Shown one piece after another: positions 29,150 to 37,928 of a DNA stretch of 64,000 nucleotides. The position numbers were made by a program, and so were the translations under genes. Location of the stretch: NCBI RefSeq assembly GCF_001953055.1, contig NZ_CP019044.1:2955001-3019000 (forward strand), given 5' to 3'. Position 1 is the stretch's first letter, and each line of letters begins with the position of its first letter. The stretch is from Salaquimonas pukyongi. GTDB taxonomy: Bacteria; Pseudomonadota; Alphaproteobacteria; Rhizobiales; Rhizobiaceae. Under the pieces are notes generated by a model, which saw only the letters and a list, made by a program, of their open reading frames with translations, ran no database searches and was not told where the DNA came from.

Positions 29150-29266
29150 CGCTGAAGGGCCGGCACGGGAGTTTCGGATCGCAGGGCGCCGCCAAAAACA
29201 GCAGCTGCTTCCAGCATATAGGAAAGACCGCTTGCTTGCGCCACCCGGATTTAGGCCCCGGCAACC

Positions 29267-29300
29267 CTAGAGCGTGTCCTGGTATCTGTTTCTAAGAGCG
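29267..29300. repeat. Dispersed palindromic repeat, copy 2 (diverged)
   Basis: It begins CTAGAGCGTGTCCTGGT, identical to the start of the reverse-complemented right arm at 50378-50412, then diverges and ends in TCTAAGAGCG. The stop codon of the DUF3108 gene (29292-29294) lies inside it. Confidence 0.5.
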
Positions 29301-30155
29301 TGCCGGCCCGAAATAGTCCGGCTCTGCGGAAAACGTGCCAATCCAGGTCGGCACGAGAATGCGGATCGGCGTGAAGATGCTCTGCTTGTCCGTGCCGCCG
29401 CTGATTGGCGCCAGCCAGATTTCCATGTCGTTGTTTTTCGCCATCCGCCGGGTGCTCTTGTGCTTCTTCTTGTGACCGGCAACAGGAATGTATTTCAGCT
29501 TGCAGACATAGGCATGGCCATCATAGCCCTGGGTCTTGATGGCCTTGTTGCGTTTGTAGCTGAGCTTGATGTCAAAACGTGTATCACCGTCATAGACACG
29601 AAAACGGTGATTGCAGACCGCCTTGGGGTCCTTGGCTTTTTCGAACGGCACGGGCACCACCATCGTGCTTGCCGGATCGATCACGTTCACCAGGTCGTCC
29701 GGCTTGATAAGAATGTATTTTGGCGCTTTCTTTTTCTTGCGCTTGTCAGGTTTCAGATAGACATCGCTCACCTTGCCGCCCGTAAAAGCCATCTTCAGCA
29801 CGGCAGTCTTCTTGTTCTCCGTTACCGAAAGATAGTGACTGGCCGCATTGTGACGGTCGCCGGCCACCTTGCCCTCGCTCTTGATCACGGCTTTGCCGGG
29901 TGCAAACCAGTCGGCCAGCCCCTGGGTGCGGCCATTGCCGGTGAAGGTGTAATTGTCACCATTCATGGCAACGCCAAAGGTGACCTTGCCCACCGTTACC
30001 GAGCCGAATTTTACCCTGAATTTGGTTTCATGGCGCTGATCCTGGGAAAGTGAGGTCTTCACTACAGGCGCTTCCTGTGCGTGTGCGGGGCCGGCGGGCG
30101 CAGGAGCAAGAAAAACAGCCCCCAGCAGGGCCATGACACTAAAGCGGTGTTTCAT
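29292..30155 (-). CDS. DUF3108 domain-containing exported protein
   Basis: This 287-residue protein has a signal peptide (MKHRFS, hydrophobic stretch, cleavage near AHAQEA at about 27) and a DUF3108 domain, a beta-rich fold of unknown function placed in the periplasm or envelope. Visible segments include KFRVKFGSVTVGKVTFGV at the start of the domain and a Lys-rich loop KPDKRKKKKAPKY in the middle. I use the ATG at 30155; an upstream start at 30254 would mask the signal peptide. It diverges from rpmB. Its stop codon lies in a dispersed repeat. Confidence 0.88.
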   Translation of the reverse strand: MKHRFSVMALLGAVFLAPAPAGPAHAQEAPVVKTSLSQDQRHETKFRVKFGSVTVGKVTFGVAMNGDNYTFTGNGRTQGLADWFAPGKAVIKSEGKVAGDRHNAASHYLSVTENKKTAVLKMAFTGGKVSDVYLKPDKRKKKKAPKYILIKPDDLVNVIDPASTMVVPVPFEKAKDPKAVCNHRFRVYDGDTRFDIKLSYKRNKAIKTQGYDGHAYVCKLKYIPVAGHKKKHKSTRRMAKNNDMEIWLAPISGGTDKQSIFTPIRILVPTWIGTFSAEPDYFGPARS

Positions 30156-30463
30156 CGCGTTTGATCCGTATGTGGCACCATCCGTTATTCTCCGGCAAGC
30201 ATAGGAAATCAGCCTGAACGCCCGATGAACCGATTCTGCGACCATCCTGCGCAAATCAAGCGTAAATGGGGCGCAAAAAGCTGGAGTTGCCTGCTTTTTC
30301 CTTGACGGCCTTCACGTTGAAGACTATAGAACCGCCGAATTTCCCGAGATTTGCGTCACCTTGGCGCTCGGCGGATGAAGCTGGGCGAAGCGGGCGCTTT
30401 GATACCGGGCAGCCGGCAGGGTAGATGACCAGGCCGCACCCGATTTCGACAAGGAACATAACC
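30156..30463. other. Divergent promoter region of DUF3108 and rpmB genes
   Basis: These 308 bases hold the strong rpmB promoter at 30302-30330 and about 127 bases of rpmB leader. I see no other gene. The promoter of the DUF3108 gene must lie in the left part, but I cannot name its elements. Confidence 0.55.
30302..30330 (+). promoter_or_regulatory. Sigma-70 promoter of rpmB
   Basis: TTGACG (30302-30307) and TATAGA (30325-30330) are separated by the optimal 17 bases, close to consensus and fitting a ribosomal protein gene. The start would be near 30337, leaving a leader of about 127 bases. Confidence 0.7.
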
Positions 30464-30757
30464 ATGTCCAGAACCTGCGAACTTACCGGCAAGTCCGTCA
30501 TGTATGGCAACAATGTCAGCCATGCCAACAACCGGAACCGCCGCCGCTTTCTGCCCAATCTGGTAAACGTCACGCTGATGAGCGAAACGCTTAACCAGCG
30601 CGTTCGTTTGCGCATTTCCGCCGCTGCCCTGCGCAGCGTCGAGCACCGCGGTGGTCTTGATGCCTTTCTGGCAAAAGCCAAAGAGGGCGAACTTTCCCAG
30701 AAAGCCCGTCTGCTGAAGCGCCAGATCGCCAAAAAGTCCGCAGAAGCCGCTGCCTGA
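30464..30757 (+). CDS. rpmB: 50S ribosomal protein L28
   Basis: L28 is a 97-residue component of the large ribosomal subunit. The opening [20 protein letters not shown] and the [10 protein letters not shown] segment are hallmarks. Only one cysteine is present, so it is the zinc-free form. AAGGA lies eight bases before the ATG at 30464. It has its own strong promoter and diverges from the DUF3108 gene; the queuosine-precursor transporter follows. Confidence 0.97.
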   Translation: MSRTCELTGKSVMYGNNVSHANNRNRRRFLPNLVNVTLMSETLNQRVRLRISAAALRSVEHRGGLDAFLAKAKEGELSQKARLLKRQIAKKSAEAAA

Positions 30758-30788
30758 TACAGGCCGGCTGAACGCTAATTCGCCCGGT

Positions 30789-30806
30789 CCCGGAAATCCG
30801 GGGCTT
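30789..30806 (+). terminator. Weak terminator-like hairpin after rpmB
   Basis: CCCGG and CCGGG (30789-30793 with 30798-30802) close a four-base loop followed by CTTT. The stem is short, so readthrough into the transporter gene is likely. Confidence 0.3.
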
Positions 30807-30837
30807 TCCCGCTGGTGCCATCACCCAGGATAAAAAA

Positions 30838-31488
30838 ATGGAACGCAATACATCACGTCCGGCCTTTGCCGCTCTCCTGCCCTATGTTGGCGCCATGGCG
30901 GCCATCGTCATCGCCTCCAACATTCTGGTGCAACACCCCTTCACGCCCTTTGGACTGGGAGAGTTGCTGACCTGGGGCGCCTTCACCTATCCTTTCGCTT
31001 TCCTTGCCAATGACCTTGCCAACCGCCGTCTTGGCATGAGCGCCGCCCGCATGGTTGTTGCTGCAGGTTTTTTGCTTGCCGTCATCCTGTCAATCTGGCT
31101 GGCGACACCGCGAATCGCCATTGCCTCGGGCACCGCCTTCGCGGTCGCCCAGATTCTCGATCTGCTGATCTTCGATCGCATGCGCATGATGACGTGGTGG
31201 AAGGCACCGCTGGTTTCCAGCATCATCGCATCGGCAATCGATACCGCCCTGTTCTTCCGTCTTGCTTTCGCGCCCTCCTTTGGAGGGATCGACCGGTGGT
31301 TCGGCATGGAAGACGGGTCGCTTGGCTTCCCGGTTGTCATGTTCGGCTACGAAATGCCGCTGTGGGTATCGCTGGCGATTGGCGATTTTCTGGTCAAGGT
31401 GCTGATCGGCTTTGTCGCCCTGCTGCCCTATGCGGGCCTGCTGCGGCTTACCGCAAAGACCCCCGCCGCCAATGAGGGTAGGTTATGA
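30838..31488 (+). CDS. Queuosine precursor transporter (VUT/YhhQ family)
   Basis: This 216-residue inner-membrane protein belongs to the VUT family (DUF165), whose E. coli member YhhQ imports queuosine precursors such as preQ0 and preQ1. About six membrane helices are visible. Typical segments are GAFTYPFAFLANDLANRRLG and LDLLIFDRMR, and the later Ser-Ser-Ile-Ile-Ala-Ser-Ala-Ile-Asp-Thr helix. Its stop codon directly touches the stop of the convergent phytase-like gene. I looked for a preQ1 riboswitch upstream and did not find one. Confidence 0.9.
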   Translation: MERNTSRPAFAALLPYVGAMAAIVIASNILVQHPFTPFGLGELLTWGAFTYPFAFLANDLANRRLGMSAARMVVAAGFLLAVILSIWLATPRIAIASGTAFAVAQILDLLIFDRMRMMTWWKAPLVSSIIASAIDTALFFRLAFAPSFGGIDRWFGMEDGSLGFPVVMFGYEMPLWVSLAIGDFLVKVLIGFVALLPYAGLLRLTAKTPAANEGRL

Positions 31489-32493
31489 TCATTCGTTCAG
31501 CACGAATTCCAGCAGCAGGGTACGCTGCAGCGTCCGGTTGAAGTTGTCATCCGATATCAGCATGATGCGGGTCTTGCCGGCACCATCCTGCCAGGCGGCA
31601 ATGCCTTCCATGTTGTCGATCCGGCTGGAAAGACCGGCTTCGGCAAGCACTTCGCCTTTCAGGGTAACGCCGGCGCGGATCGATGCCGTGTCGAAACGGC
31701 GGATGCGCATGCCAAGCCCCACGGACAATCCGAAGCGGCGCTCCAGCACGGCCAGATCGCCTTGCGGCAAAAATACCGCATCGGTAACCGAATACTCGCC
31801 ACTGCGGGTGATGGCGAACTCCTCGATTCCCCTGTCCGACGCGATGAAGGCACGGTTGTTGCCCTCACCGTTGAGGCTTTCTTCGGCAATCGCGACGACT
31901 TTTCCGGCAAGCGGAGAAGCCGCCGGCGCAATGGCCACGGCCTCCAATCCCTCCAGATAGGCCAGTTTCAATGGCCCAAACGAGGCCGTTGCCTGCACCG
32001 GCTTGCCGGGCGAACCGTCACGGCCGATCTGATAGCGGTTGATGCGGTTTAGGCGCTCAAAGGAGACATAGGCAGTATTGCCGCTGATCTCGAGGCCTTC
32101 TGAGTCGCCCCAGTGCTTTGATCCGTAGCGGGTGCCGTCCTGACGGCACAGACAATAAAGAGCTGCATCAGCAAGCCCTGAAACTGCGCCTTTCCCGTCC
32201 CGTTCCATGACGGCAGAAAGCCAGTTGGCCTTGTCGGTAACCGCCCATATTCTGCTGCCATCCCCGCTGATGCGCAGACCCGAAAACCCGCCAAAGCGCT
32301 CGTCTTCCGCGGTGATCTCCAGCCCGCCGGCATAGGCAAGCCTGCCAACCTTGTTGCTTGAAGAACCGATATGGAAATACCCGATCGGCTCGCTGACTAC
32401 CTTGACAGGTTCCGCCATGACCGGCGCCATCAGCCATGCCAGGATAAAAGCCGCTGAAAACAGTCTTGTGGCAAAAAGGGCAAGCCGGGACAT
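31489..32493 (-). CDS. Esterase-like activity of phytase family protein, exported
   Basis: This 334-residue protein has a signal peptide (hydrophobic stretch to APVMAEP, about 28) and a single phytase-like beta-propeller domain. Recognisable parts are GGFSGLRIS, WGDSEGLEI and NMEGIAAW, the acidic motifs spread round such propellers. The family name is weak evidence for enzymatic activity; phosphatase, esterase or binding roles are all possible. It starts nine bases after cobT on the same strand, so it is probably cotranscribed with cobS-cobT. Confidence 0.85.
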   Translation of the reverse strand: MSRLALFATRLFSAAFILAWLMAPVMAEPVKVVSEPIGYFHIGSSSNKVGRLAYAGGLEITAEDERFGGFSGLRISGDGSRIWAVTDKANWLSAVMERDGKGAVSGLADAALYCLCRQDGTRYGSKHWGDSEGLEISGNTAYVSFERLNRINRYQIGRDGSPGKPVQATASFGPLKLAYLEGLEAVAIAPAASPLAGKVVAIAEESLNGEGNNRAFIASDRGIEEFAITRSGEYSVTDAVFLPQGDLAVLERRFGLSVGLGMRIRRFDTASIRAGVTLKGEVLAEAGLSSRIDNMEGIAAWQDGAGKTRIMLISDDNFNRTLQRTLLLEFVLNE

Positions 32494-32502
32494 TGGCTGG
32501 CG

Positions 32503-34437
32503 TTATCCGGTGGCGCGGCGCCGGGTTCCGCCACCCTGCCCGCCGCTCCTGCGCGCACCGGGATGGGCAAGGCGTTCTGCCGGTCCCTCTTCGGCAAACA
32601 GCGCTGCAAGCTGTTCGGTCATCGCCCCGGCAAGTTCCTCGGCATCAACGATGGTCACCGCGCGCTTGTAATAGCGCGTTACGTCATGACCGATGCCGAT
32701 CGCCAGCAATTCGATCGGCGAATAGGATTCGATGTCCGCAATCACGTGTCTGAGATGCCTTTCCAGATAATTGCCCGGATTGACCGACAGGGTCGAGTCG
32801 TCCACCGGCGCTCCATCGGAGATCATCATCAGAATGCGGCGCTTTTCCGACCGCGCCATTAGCCGGTTGTGGGCCCATAAAAGGGCTTCACCATCGATGT
32901 TTTCCTTCAAAAGCCCCTCGCGCATCATCAGTCCGAGGTTGCGGCGCGCGCGGCGCCACGGCGCATCGGCGCTCTTGTAGACAATATGACGCAAATCGTT
33001 GAGCCGGCCCGGCTGTGGCGGCTTGTCCGCCTTCAGCCACTTCTCCCGCGCCTGCCCGCCCTTCCAGGCCTTGGTGGTAAAACCGAGAATTTCAACCTTC
33101 ACGCCGCAGCGCTCCAGCGTGCGGGCAAGAATGTCGGCGCAGGTCGCAGCCACGGTAATCGGCCGCCCGCGCATGGAGCCTGAATTGTCGATCAGCAGGG
33201 TAACCACCGTATCGCGGAAGATCGTTTCGCGCTCCATCTTGAAGGAGAGCGGCGTCATGGGATCAATGATGATGCGCGGAAGCCGGGCCGTATCGAGATA
33301 GCCCTCTTCCAGATCGAAGTCCCAGCCACGGTTCTGCTGAGCCATCAGGCGGCGCTGCAAACGGTTTGCAAGCCGGCCGACCACACCCTGGAGATGGGCA
33401 AGCTGCTTGTCGAGAAACGCCCTCAGCCGTTCAAGCTCGGTATCGTCACACAGTTCCTCCGCCGTGATCATCTCATCGAACTCATAGGTGAACACGTTAT
33501 AATCGGAATCAGGCGGCAAGTCGGAAAACGGCAATTGCGGGCGCTGCGCCTCGCCAGGGCTTTCGGCATCGTCCGCATCGTCGTCGAAATCATCGTCACC
33601 AATTTCCGAGGCGTCCATCTCGCCATCCTGCGCGTCCTCGGATGTTTCGTCGGATTGCTCGGGCTGGCCGTCTTCCTGTGCGGAAGCCTCGTCGTTTTCA
33701 TTCTCGGCATCGCTGTCGGCCGATTGCGGTTCGTTGTCCTCTGCCGGTTCCTGGTCTTCTTCAGGCTCCTCGTCGCCAAGCTCGTCGGCCATGTCGAGGG
33801 AGGCGATCAGATTGCGGATTGATTTCGCAAAAGCGGCCTGATCCAGCAGGTTGTTGTCCAGCGCCGCGATGGTTTCCGTCGCCTTGTCGTCGATGAACTC
33901 ACGCCACAGCCGGACGAATTTCTCCGCACTCGCAGGCGGTTTTTCCCCAGTCAGCTTTTCGCGCACCATCAGCGCAACGGCTTCCTCCAGCGGTGCATCG
34001 CTGCGGTCGACGGCGTTCTGGTAATTGGCCCGCGAGTATTTCTCCTCCAGCATCGCACCAAGATTGGCGGACACCCCGTCCATCTGGCGCGCACCGAGGG
34101 TTTCGACCCTGGTCTGCTCCACCCGGTCGTAAATGGCCCGGGCCAACTGCCCGACCGGCGCGTGCCGGCTGTGAATCGCCTTGTCGTGGCAGGCAAGCCT
34201 CAGCGCCATCGAGTCGCCATAGCCACGCGTGGCGGCAAGCTGTGCCCTGGTCATTTTGCGGCCGGGATCGGTGAGTTTGACCTGATCGCCGATCAGCGAA
34301 GGCCGGTCGTTGGAAAAGGCAACTTCCACATCCGGCTTGTTGGCAATGGCGCGCACGCAATGGGTCAGGGCCTGTTTCAGCGGCTCATAGTCCACCGGCC
34401 CTGCATTCTTTTTGCGGTTGTCGCCTGGTCCTGTCAT
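32503..34437 (-). CDS. cobT: Cobaltochelatase subunit CobT
   Basis: CobT with CobS and CobN inserts cobalt into hydrogenobyrinate a,c-diamide in aerobic cobalamin synthesis. The 644-residue protein ends in a von Willebrand A domain with the metal-ion site LLIDNSGSM; before it lies a long acidic, probably disordered region (about 220-305) rich in Asp and Glu, typical for CobT. The start is the ATG at 34437 or a GTG at 34443. CobS is encoded directly upstream; cobN is not in this window. Confidence 0.96.
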   Translation of the reverse strand: MTGPGDNRKKNAGPVDYEPLKQALTHCVRAIANKPDVEVAFSNDRPSLIGDQVKLTDPGRKMTRAQLAATRGYGDSMALRLACHDKAIHSRHAPVGQLARAIYDRVEQTRVETLGARQMDGVSANLGAMLEEKYSRANYQNAVDRSDAPLEEAVALMVREKLTGEKPPASAEKFVRLWREFIDDKATETIAALDNNLLDQAAFAKSIRNLIASLDMADELGDEEPEEDQEPAEDNEPQSADSDAENENDEASAQEDGQPEQSDETSEDAQDGEMDASEIGDDDFDDDADDAESPGEAQRPQLPFSDLPPDSDYNVFTYEFDEMITAEELCDDTELERLRAFLDKQLAHLQGVVGRLANRLQRRLMAQQNRGWDFDLEEGYLDTARLPRIIIDPMTPLSFKMERETIFRDTVVTLLIDNSGSMRGRPITVAATCADILARTLERCGVKVEILGFTTKAWKGGQAREKWLKADKPPQPGRLNDLRHIVYKSADAPWRRARRNLGLMMREGLLKENIDGEALLWAHNRLMARSEKRRILMMISDGAPVDDSTLSVNPGNYLERHLRHVIADIESYSPIELLAIGIGHDVTRYYKRAVTIVDAEELAGAMTEQLAALFAEEGPAERLAHPGARRSGGQGGGTRRRATG

Positions 34438-34457
34438 GCTCACCCGTTCTTCAGGGT

Positions 34458-35426
34458 TTAGTCCAATACCAGATTGGCAGACGATTCCGGCAATTCTTCG
34501 CCAAATACGCGCTGATAAAACTCGGCAACCGTCGCCCGCTCCAGTTCGTCACACTTGTTGAGGAACGTCAGCCGGAACGCCATGCCGACATCCTCGAAGA
34601 TCTCGGTATTCTCGGCCCACATGATGACCGTTCGCGGGCTCATCACGGTTGAAAGATCACCATTGATGAAGGCGGCGCGGGTCATGTCCGCGATCCGCAC
34701 CATTTTCGAAATCGTATCGCGCCCCTCGGCCGTATCAAAGCTCTTTGCCTTGGCGAGCACGATGCCCGCCTCCTTGTCATGGGGCAGATAGTTGAGCGTG
34801 GTGACGATGGACCAGCGGTCCATCTGCGCCTGGTTGATCTGCTGAGTGCCATGATACAGGCCGGTGGTATCGCCCAGACCCACCGTATTGGCCGTGGCAA
34901 ACAGTCGGAAGGCGGGGTGCGGCGTGATTACCCGGCTCTGGTCAAGCAAGGTCAGGCGGCCTGATGATTCCAGCACGCGCTGGATGACGAACATCACATC
35001 CGGGCGGCCCGCATCGTATTCGTCGAATACCAGCGCCACGTTGTGCTGATAGGCCCAGGGCAGAATTCCGTCCCGGAATTCGGTTACCTGCATGCCGTCA
35101 CGCACGATGATGGCATCCTTGCCGATCAGATCGAGACGGCTGACATGGCTGTCGAGGTTGATCCGCACACAAGGCCAGTTGAGGCGCGCGGCCGCCTGCT
35201 CGATATGCGTCGACTTGCCGGTGCCGTGATAGCCGGAAACGATAACCCGGCGGTTGTGCTTGAAACCGGCCAGAATTGCCAGGGTCGTCGCCTTGTCGAA
35301 CAGGTAGTCCGGGTCCACTTCGGGCACATGCTCGGTGCGTTCCTTGTAGGCCGGCACCGTCATGTCCGAATCGATATTGAAGGTCTTCTTCACCGACAGC
35401 TCGGTGTCCGGCATTCCTTCGCTCAT
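34458..35426 (-). CDS. cobS: Cobaltochelatase subunit CobS
   Basis: CobS is the AAA+ motor of aerobic cobalt chelatase. The 322-residue protein has Walker [10 protein letters not shown] (65-73), Walker [17 protein letters not shown] and sensor [10 protein letters not shown]. CobS forms rings with CobT. I choose the ATG at 35426, with GGGAG nine bases upstream; ATGs at 35435 or a start at 35471 are less likely. It is 20 bases from cobT and on the same strand, so the two are an operon. A vitamin B12 riboswitch was not seen upstream. Confidence 0.96.
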   Translation of the reverse strand: MSEGMPDTELSVKKTFNIDSDMTVPAYKERTEHVPEVDPDYLFDKATTLAILAGFKHNRRVIVSGYHGTGKSTHIEQAAARLNWPCVRINLDSHVSRLDLIGKDAIIVRDGMQVTEFRDGILPWAYQHNVALVFDEYDAGRPDVMFVIQRVLESSGRLTLLDQSRVITPHPAFRLFATANTVGLGDTTGLYHGTQQINQAQMDRWSIVTTLNYLPHDKEAGIVLAKAKSFDTAEGRDTISKMVRIADMTRAAFINGDLSTVMSPRTVIMWAENTEIFEDVGMAFRLTFLNKCDELERATVAEFYQRVFGEELPESSANLVLD

Positions 35427-35661
35427 CCGTGGCATCTCCCAAAGAAGCTGGTTGTACGTCCGGTTTATCACCCCTCAGAACACGGGCTCACAGTACCAGC
35501 GGCATTAAAGCCATGGCCCAATCAGCGACCTGTGGGATTCGGAAGAGTGTCGCCCGGCGGAAACGCCGGTACCGGAATTCCTTTCAGTTTCGCTTAGCGT
35601 CTTTTTTTGCAGTAAACAATGGCCTTGGCCGATCACCGCCATGCCTGCGGCGCAGGGCCGC

Positions 35662-36282
35662 TTAGCAGAACCCCGCCTTCTGCAGGATTTTGTAGGCGGT
35701 AATCACCTCGCGCAGCCGTTCTTCCGACTTGCGGTCTCCGCCATTGGCGTCGGGATGGTTCTGTTTCACCAGCAATTTGTAGCGCGCCTTGATGTCGTCG
35801 CTGGTTGCCGTCGAAGGCAGGTTGAGATCCTCAAAGGATTTCTTCTCCAGAGCCTTCAGCTTGCGCGCGCGCACAGGCCCGCTGCCGCTTGCCTTTCCGG
35901 TGCGCCGGTTCATCCGGTTATAAAGACGCTGCGCACCGGCTGCCCGCGGATCATGTTCATTGACCGGCGGATATTTGCCCCAGCGGTTCGATCCCATCTC
36001 CCAGGTCGGGCGAGCGCCGGTAATCGAATCCTTCTGGAATTTCGCGATCGCATCATCGTCTAGGCCGGAAAAATAGTTGTAGTTCTTGTTGTATTCGCGG
36101 ACATGCTCGATGCACATCCACAAGAACTGTCCTTCCCGGTTGCGGCCCATCGGCGCCTTGTGGGTACCCGGCTTGTCACAGCCCTCCCATTGACAGGGAC
36201 GGCTGTGGTCCTCTTCCTTCTTTTTCTTCGACGACCGTTTGCCGACGCGAATGGAATCAAAAAGGGGTGATGTTGGCTTCAT
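35662..36282 (-). CDS. J-domain (DnaJ-like) protein
   Basis: This 206-residue protein has a C-terminal J-domain (about 150-204) with FEDLNLPSTATSDDIKARYK and the essential HPD in KQNHPDANGG, which would stimulate an Hsp70. The N-terminal part is basic, then contains cysteines (CQWEGCDKPG, MCIEH) suggestive of a metal site, and WMCIEHVREYNKNYNYF, which is characteristic of the Hyphomicrobiales version. The client is unknown. It diverges from bolA and lies upstream of cobS. Confidence 0.92.
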   Translation of the reverse strand: MKPTSPLFDSIRVGKRSSKKKKEEDHSRPCQWEGCDKPGTHKAPMGRNREGQFLWMCIEHVREYNKNYNYFSGLDDDAIAKFQKDSITGARPTWEMGSNRWGKYPPVNEHDPRAAGAQRLYNRMNRRTGKASGSGPVRARKLKALEKKSFEDLNLPSTATSDDIKARYKLLVKQNHPDANGGDRKSEERLREVITAYKILQKAGFC

Positions 36283-36384
36283 GGGGCTGGTATAGGGATT
36301 TGCATCCCCTTGAACAAGAATTGACAGGCGATTTTATTGCTCCCATCAAGCAGGCTTAAAAAGCACAAACCCGGAAAATGAGCG

Positions 36385-36660
36385 ATGGGCATTATACAGA
36401 ATATCGAGGACCAGATACGCAGCGAACTTGCGCCTGCAGCGCTTGAAATCATCAATGAAAGCCACCTGCACGCAGGTCATCAGGAAAGCTTTGACGGGAC
36501 GGGAGAAACCCATTTGCGCATCAAGATTGTGGCGGAAGCATTCGAAGGCCTTTCGCGCCTTGAGCGCCACCGCCGGATCAATGCGCTTGTTGCCGGAGAG
36601 ATGGAAAAGGGGCTGCACGCCATCGCCATAGAGGCAAAAGCGCCTTCCGAACTGTCGTAA
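36385..36660 (+). CDS. bolA: BolA family protein
   Basis: This 91-residue protein has the BolA fold, with ESHLHAGHQE and the second-half RHRRINALVAGEMEKGLHAIAIEAKAP. BolA proteins pair with monothiol glutaredoxins to handle Fe-S clusters and also affect morphology and envelope genes. The His residues needed for cluster sharing with glutaredoxin are present (H28, H31, H62). GGAAAA is seven to eight bases upstream. It diverges from the J-domain gene and converges with the CNNM gene, two bases away. Confidence 0.93.
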   Translation: MGIIQNIEDQIRSELAPAALEIINESHLHAGHQESFDGTGETHLRIKIVAEAFEGLSRLERHRRINALVAGEMEKGLHAIAIEAKAPSELS

Positions 36661-36662
36661 AC

Positions 36663-37928
36663 TCAGTTCACCAGATTGCGGATGCGCACCCGGGTGATGC
36701 GGTTTTTCTGCCGCTTCAAGATAACGAACCGCTTGCCATAGAAGGTAAAGGCCTGCTTTTCCTCCGGGATCATCTGGGCTGCATGGATCACCAGTCCGGC
36801 GACGGTGGTCGCCTCGTCATCGGGCAGTTCCCAATCCAGCGCACGGTTTAAATCGCGGATCGGCACACCGCCATCGACCACCACCGAGCCGTCCGGCTCA
36901 CTGGTGACGCCACTGACTTCCACGTCATGCTCATCGGCGATGTCGCCAACAATCTCTTCCAGAATATCCTCGAGCGTCACCAGACCCATCACCTCGCCAT
37001 ACTCGTCCACCACGATGGCGATATGCGCCTTCTTGCGCAAAAACGCGTTGAGCTGATCGCGCAGGGAAGTGGTCTCGGGCACGAACCACGGCGTCGAGGC
37101 GATTTTCCCCAGATCGATATCGGCCGGCTTCACCCCCTGGCCGATGGCCCGCAAAACGTCCTTGGAATGCAGAACGCCGACAATGTTGTCGCTGGTGTCC
37201 TTCCACAACGGAACCCGCGTATAGGGGCTGTCGAGAATCTCGGCGATCACCTTCTCCGCCGGCTGATCAATATCGGTCGACATCATCGCCGTGCGGTGAA
37301 CCATGACATCGGAAACCTCCAGTTCATGCAGGTCGAGCACGCCGCCGAGCCGGTCGCGGTCATCCTTGATCACCGCGCCCTCGCGGTGAAAGACCTCGAA
37401 GGTGCCGCGCAATTCGTCGTGGGCGCTGAGCATGTCATGGGCATCATCCAGCCGCACGCCGAACAGTTTGAGAATGGATTTGACCAGCCAGGTTACGAAC
37501 CGGGCAAACGGCGCAAACACCAGTACGAAAAACAGGACAAACGGGGCAACGCTCAGGGAAAACTGGTCGGCCTTCGCAATCGCCCAGGATTTCGGCATCA
37601 CCTCGGCAAAGATCACCACAATAACGGTCATGCATGCGGTGGCGATGAAAACGCCCGCCTCGCCGAACATTTTCAGAAAGAAACTGGTAGCCAGCGCCGA
37701 GGCCAGAATGTTGACCAGATTGTTGCCGATCAAAAGCGTGCCGATCAGGCGGTCCCGCTTGCCCAGCAGGCGCTGGATTGCCGCGGCCCGCGGATCGCCC
37801 TGTTTTTCCAGGGTGTGCATTCGCGCCCGCGAAGCAGCCGTCAACGCCGTCTCGGAGCCGGAAAAGAACGCCGAAAACAGGATCAAAAGCACAATGGAGG
37901 CCAAAAGCAGCCAATCTGCCGGTGTCAT
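36663..37928 (-). CDS. CNNM/CorC family (HlyC-like) membrane protein
   Basis: This 421-residue protein has an N-terminal CNNM (DUF21) membrane domain with three or four helices (about 1-180), a pair of CBS domains (about 205-330) and a C-terminal CorC/HlyC domain. The NNLVNI signature in the first membrane domain and EVMPKSWA are visible. The family exports magnesium or other divalent ions; older names call it hemolysin. Its ATG overlaps the aroB stop by four bases, so translation is coupled. Confidence 0.93.
   Translation of the reverse strand: MTPADWLLLASIVLLILFSAFFSGSETALTAASRARMHTLEKQGDPRAAAIQRLLGKRDRLIGTLLIGNNLVNILASALATSFFLKMFGEAGVFIATACMTVIVVIFAEVMPKSWAIAKADQFSLSVAPFVLFFVLVFAPFARFVTWLVKSILKLFGVRLDDAHDMLSAHDELRGTFEVFHREGAVIKDDRDRLGGVLDLHELEVSDVMVHRTAMMSTDIDQPAEKVIAEILDSPYTRVPLWKDTSDNIVGVLHSKDVLRAIGQGVKPADIDLGKIASTPWFVPETTSLRDQLNAFLRKKAHIAIVVDEYGEVMGLVTLEDILEEIVGDIADEHDVEVSGVTSEPDGSVVVDGGVPIRDLNRALDWELPDDEATTVAGLVIHAAQMIPEEKQAFTFYGKRFVILKRQKNRITRVRIRNLVN

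Noticed and set aside
30758-30837. Possible preQ1 riboswitch before the queuosine-precursor transporter
   Set aside because: Only a short hairpin is present; the preQ1 aptamer pattern is absent.
35427-35661. Possible cobalamin riboswitch upstream of cobS
   Set aside because: The leader has a small CCGGCG hairpin but lacks the conserved B12-box core, so I do not call one.
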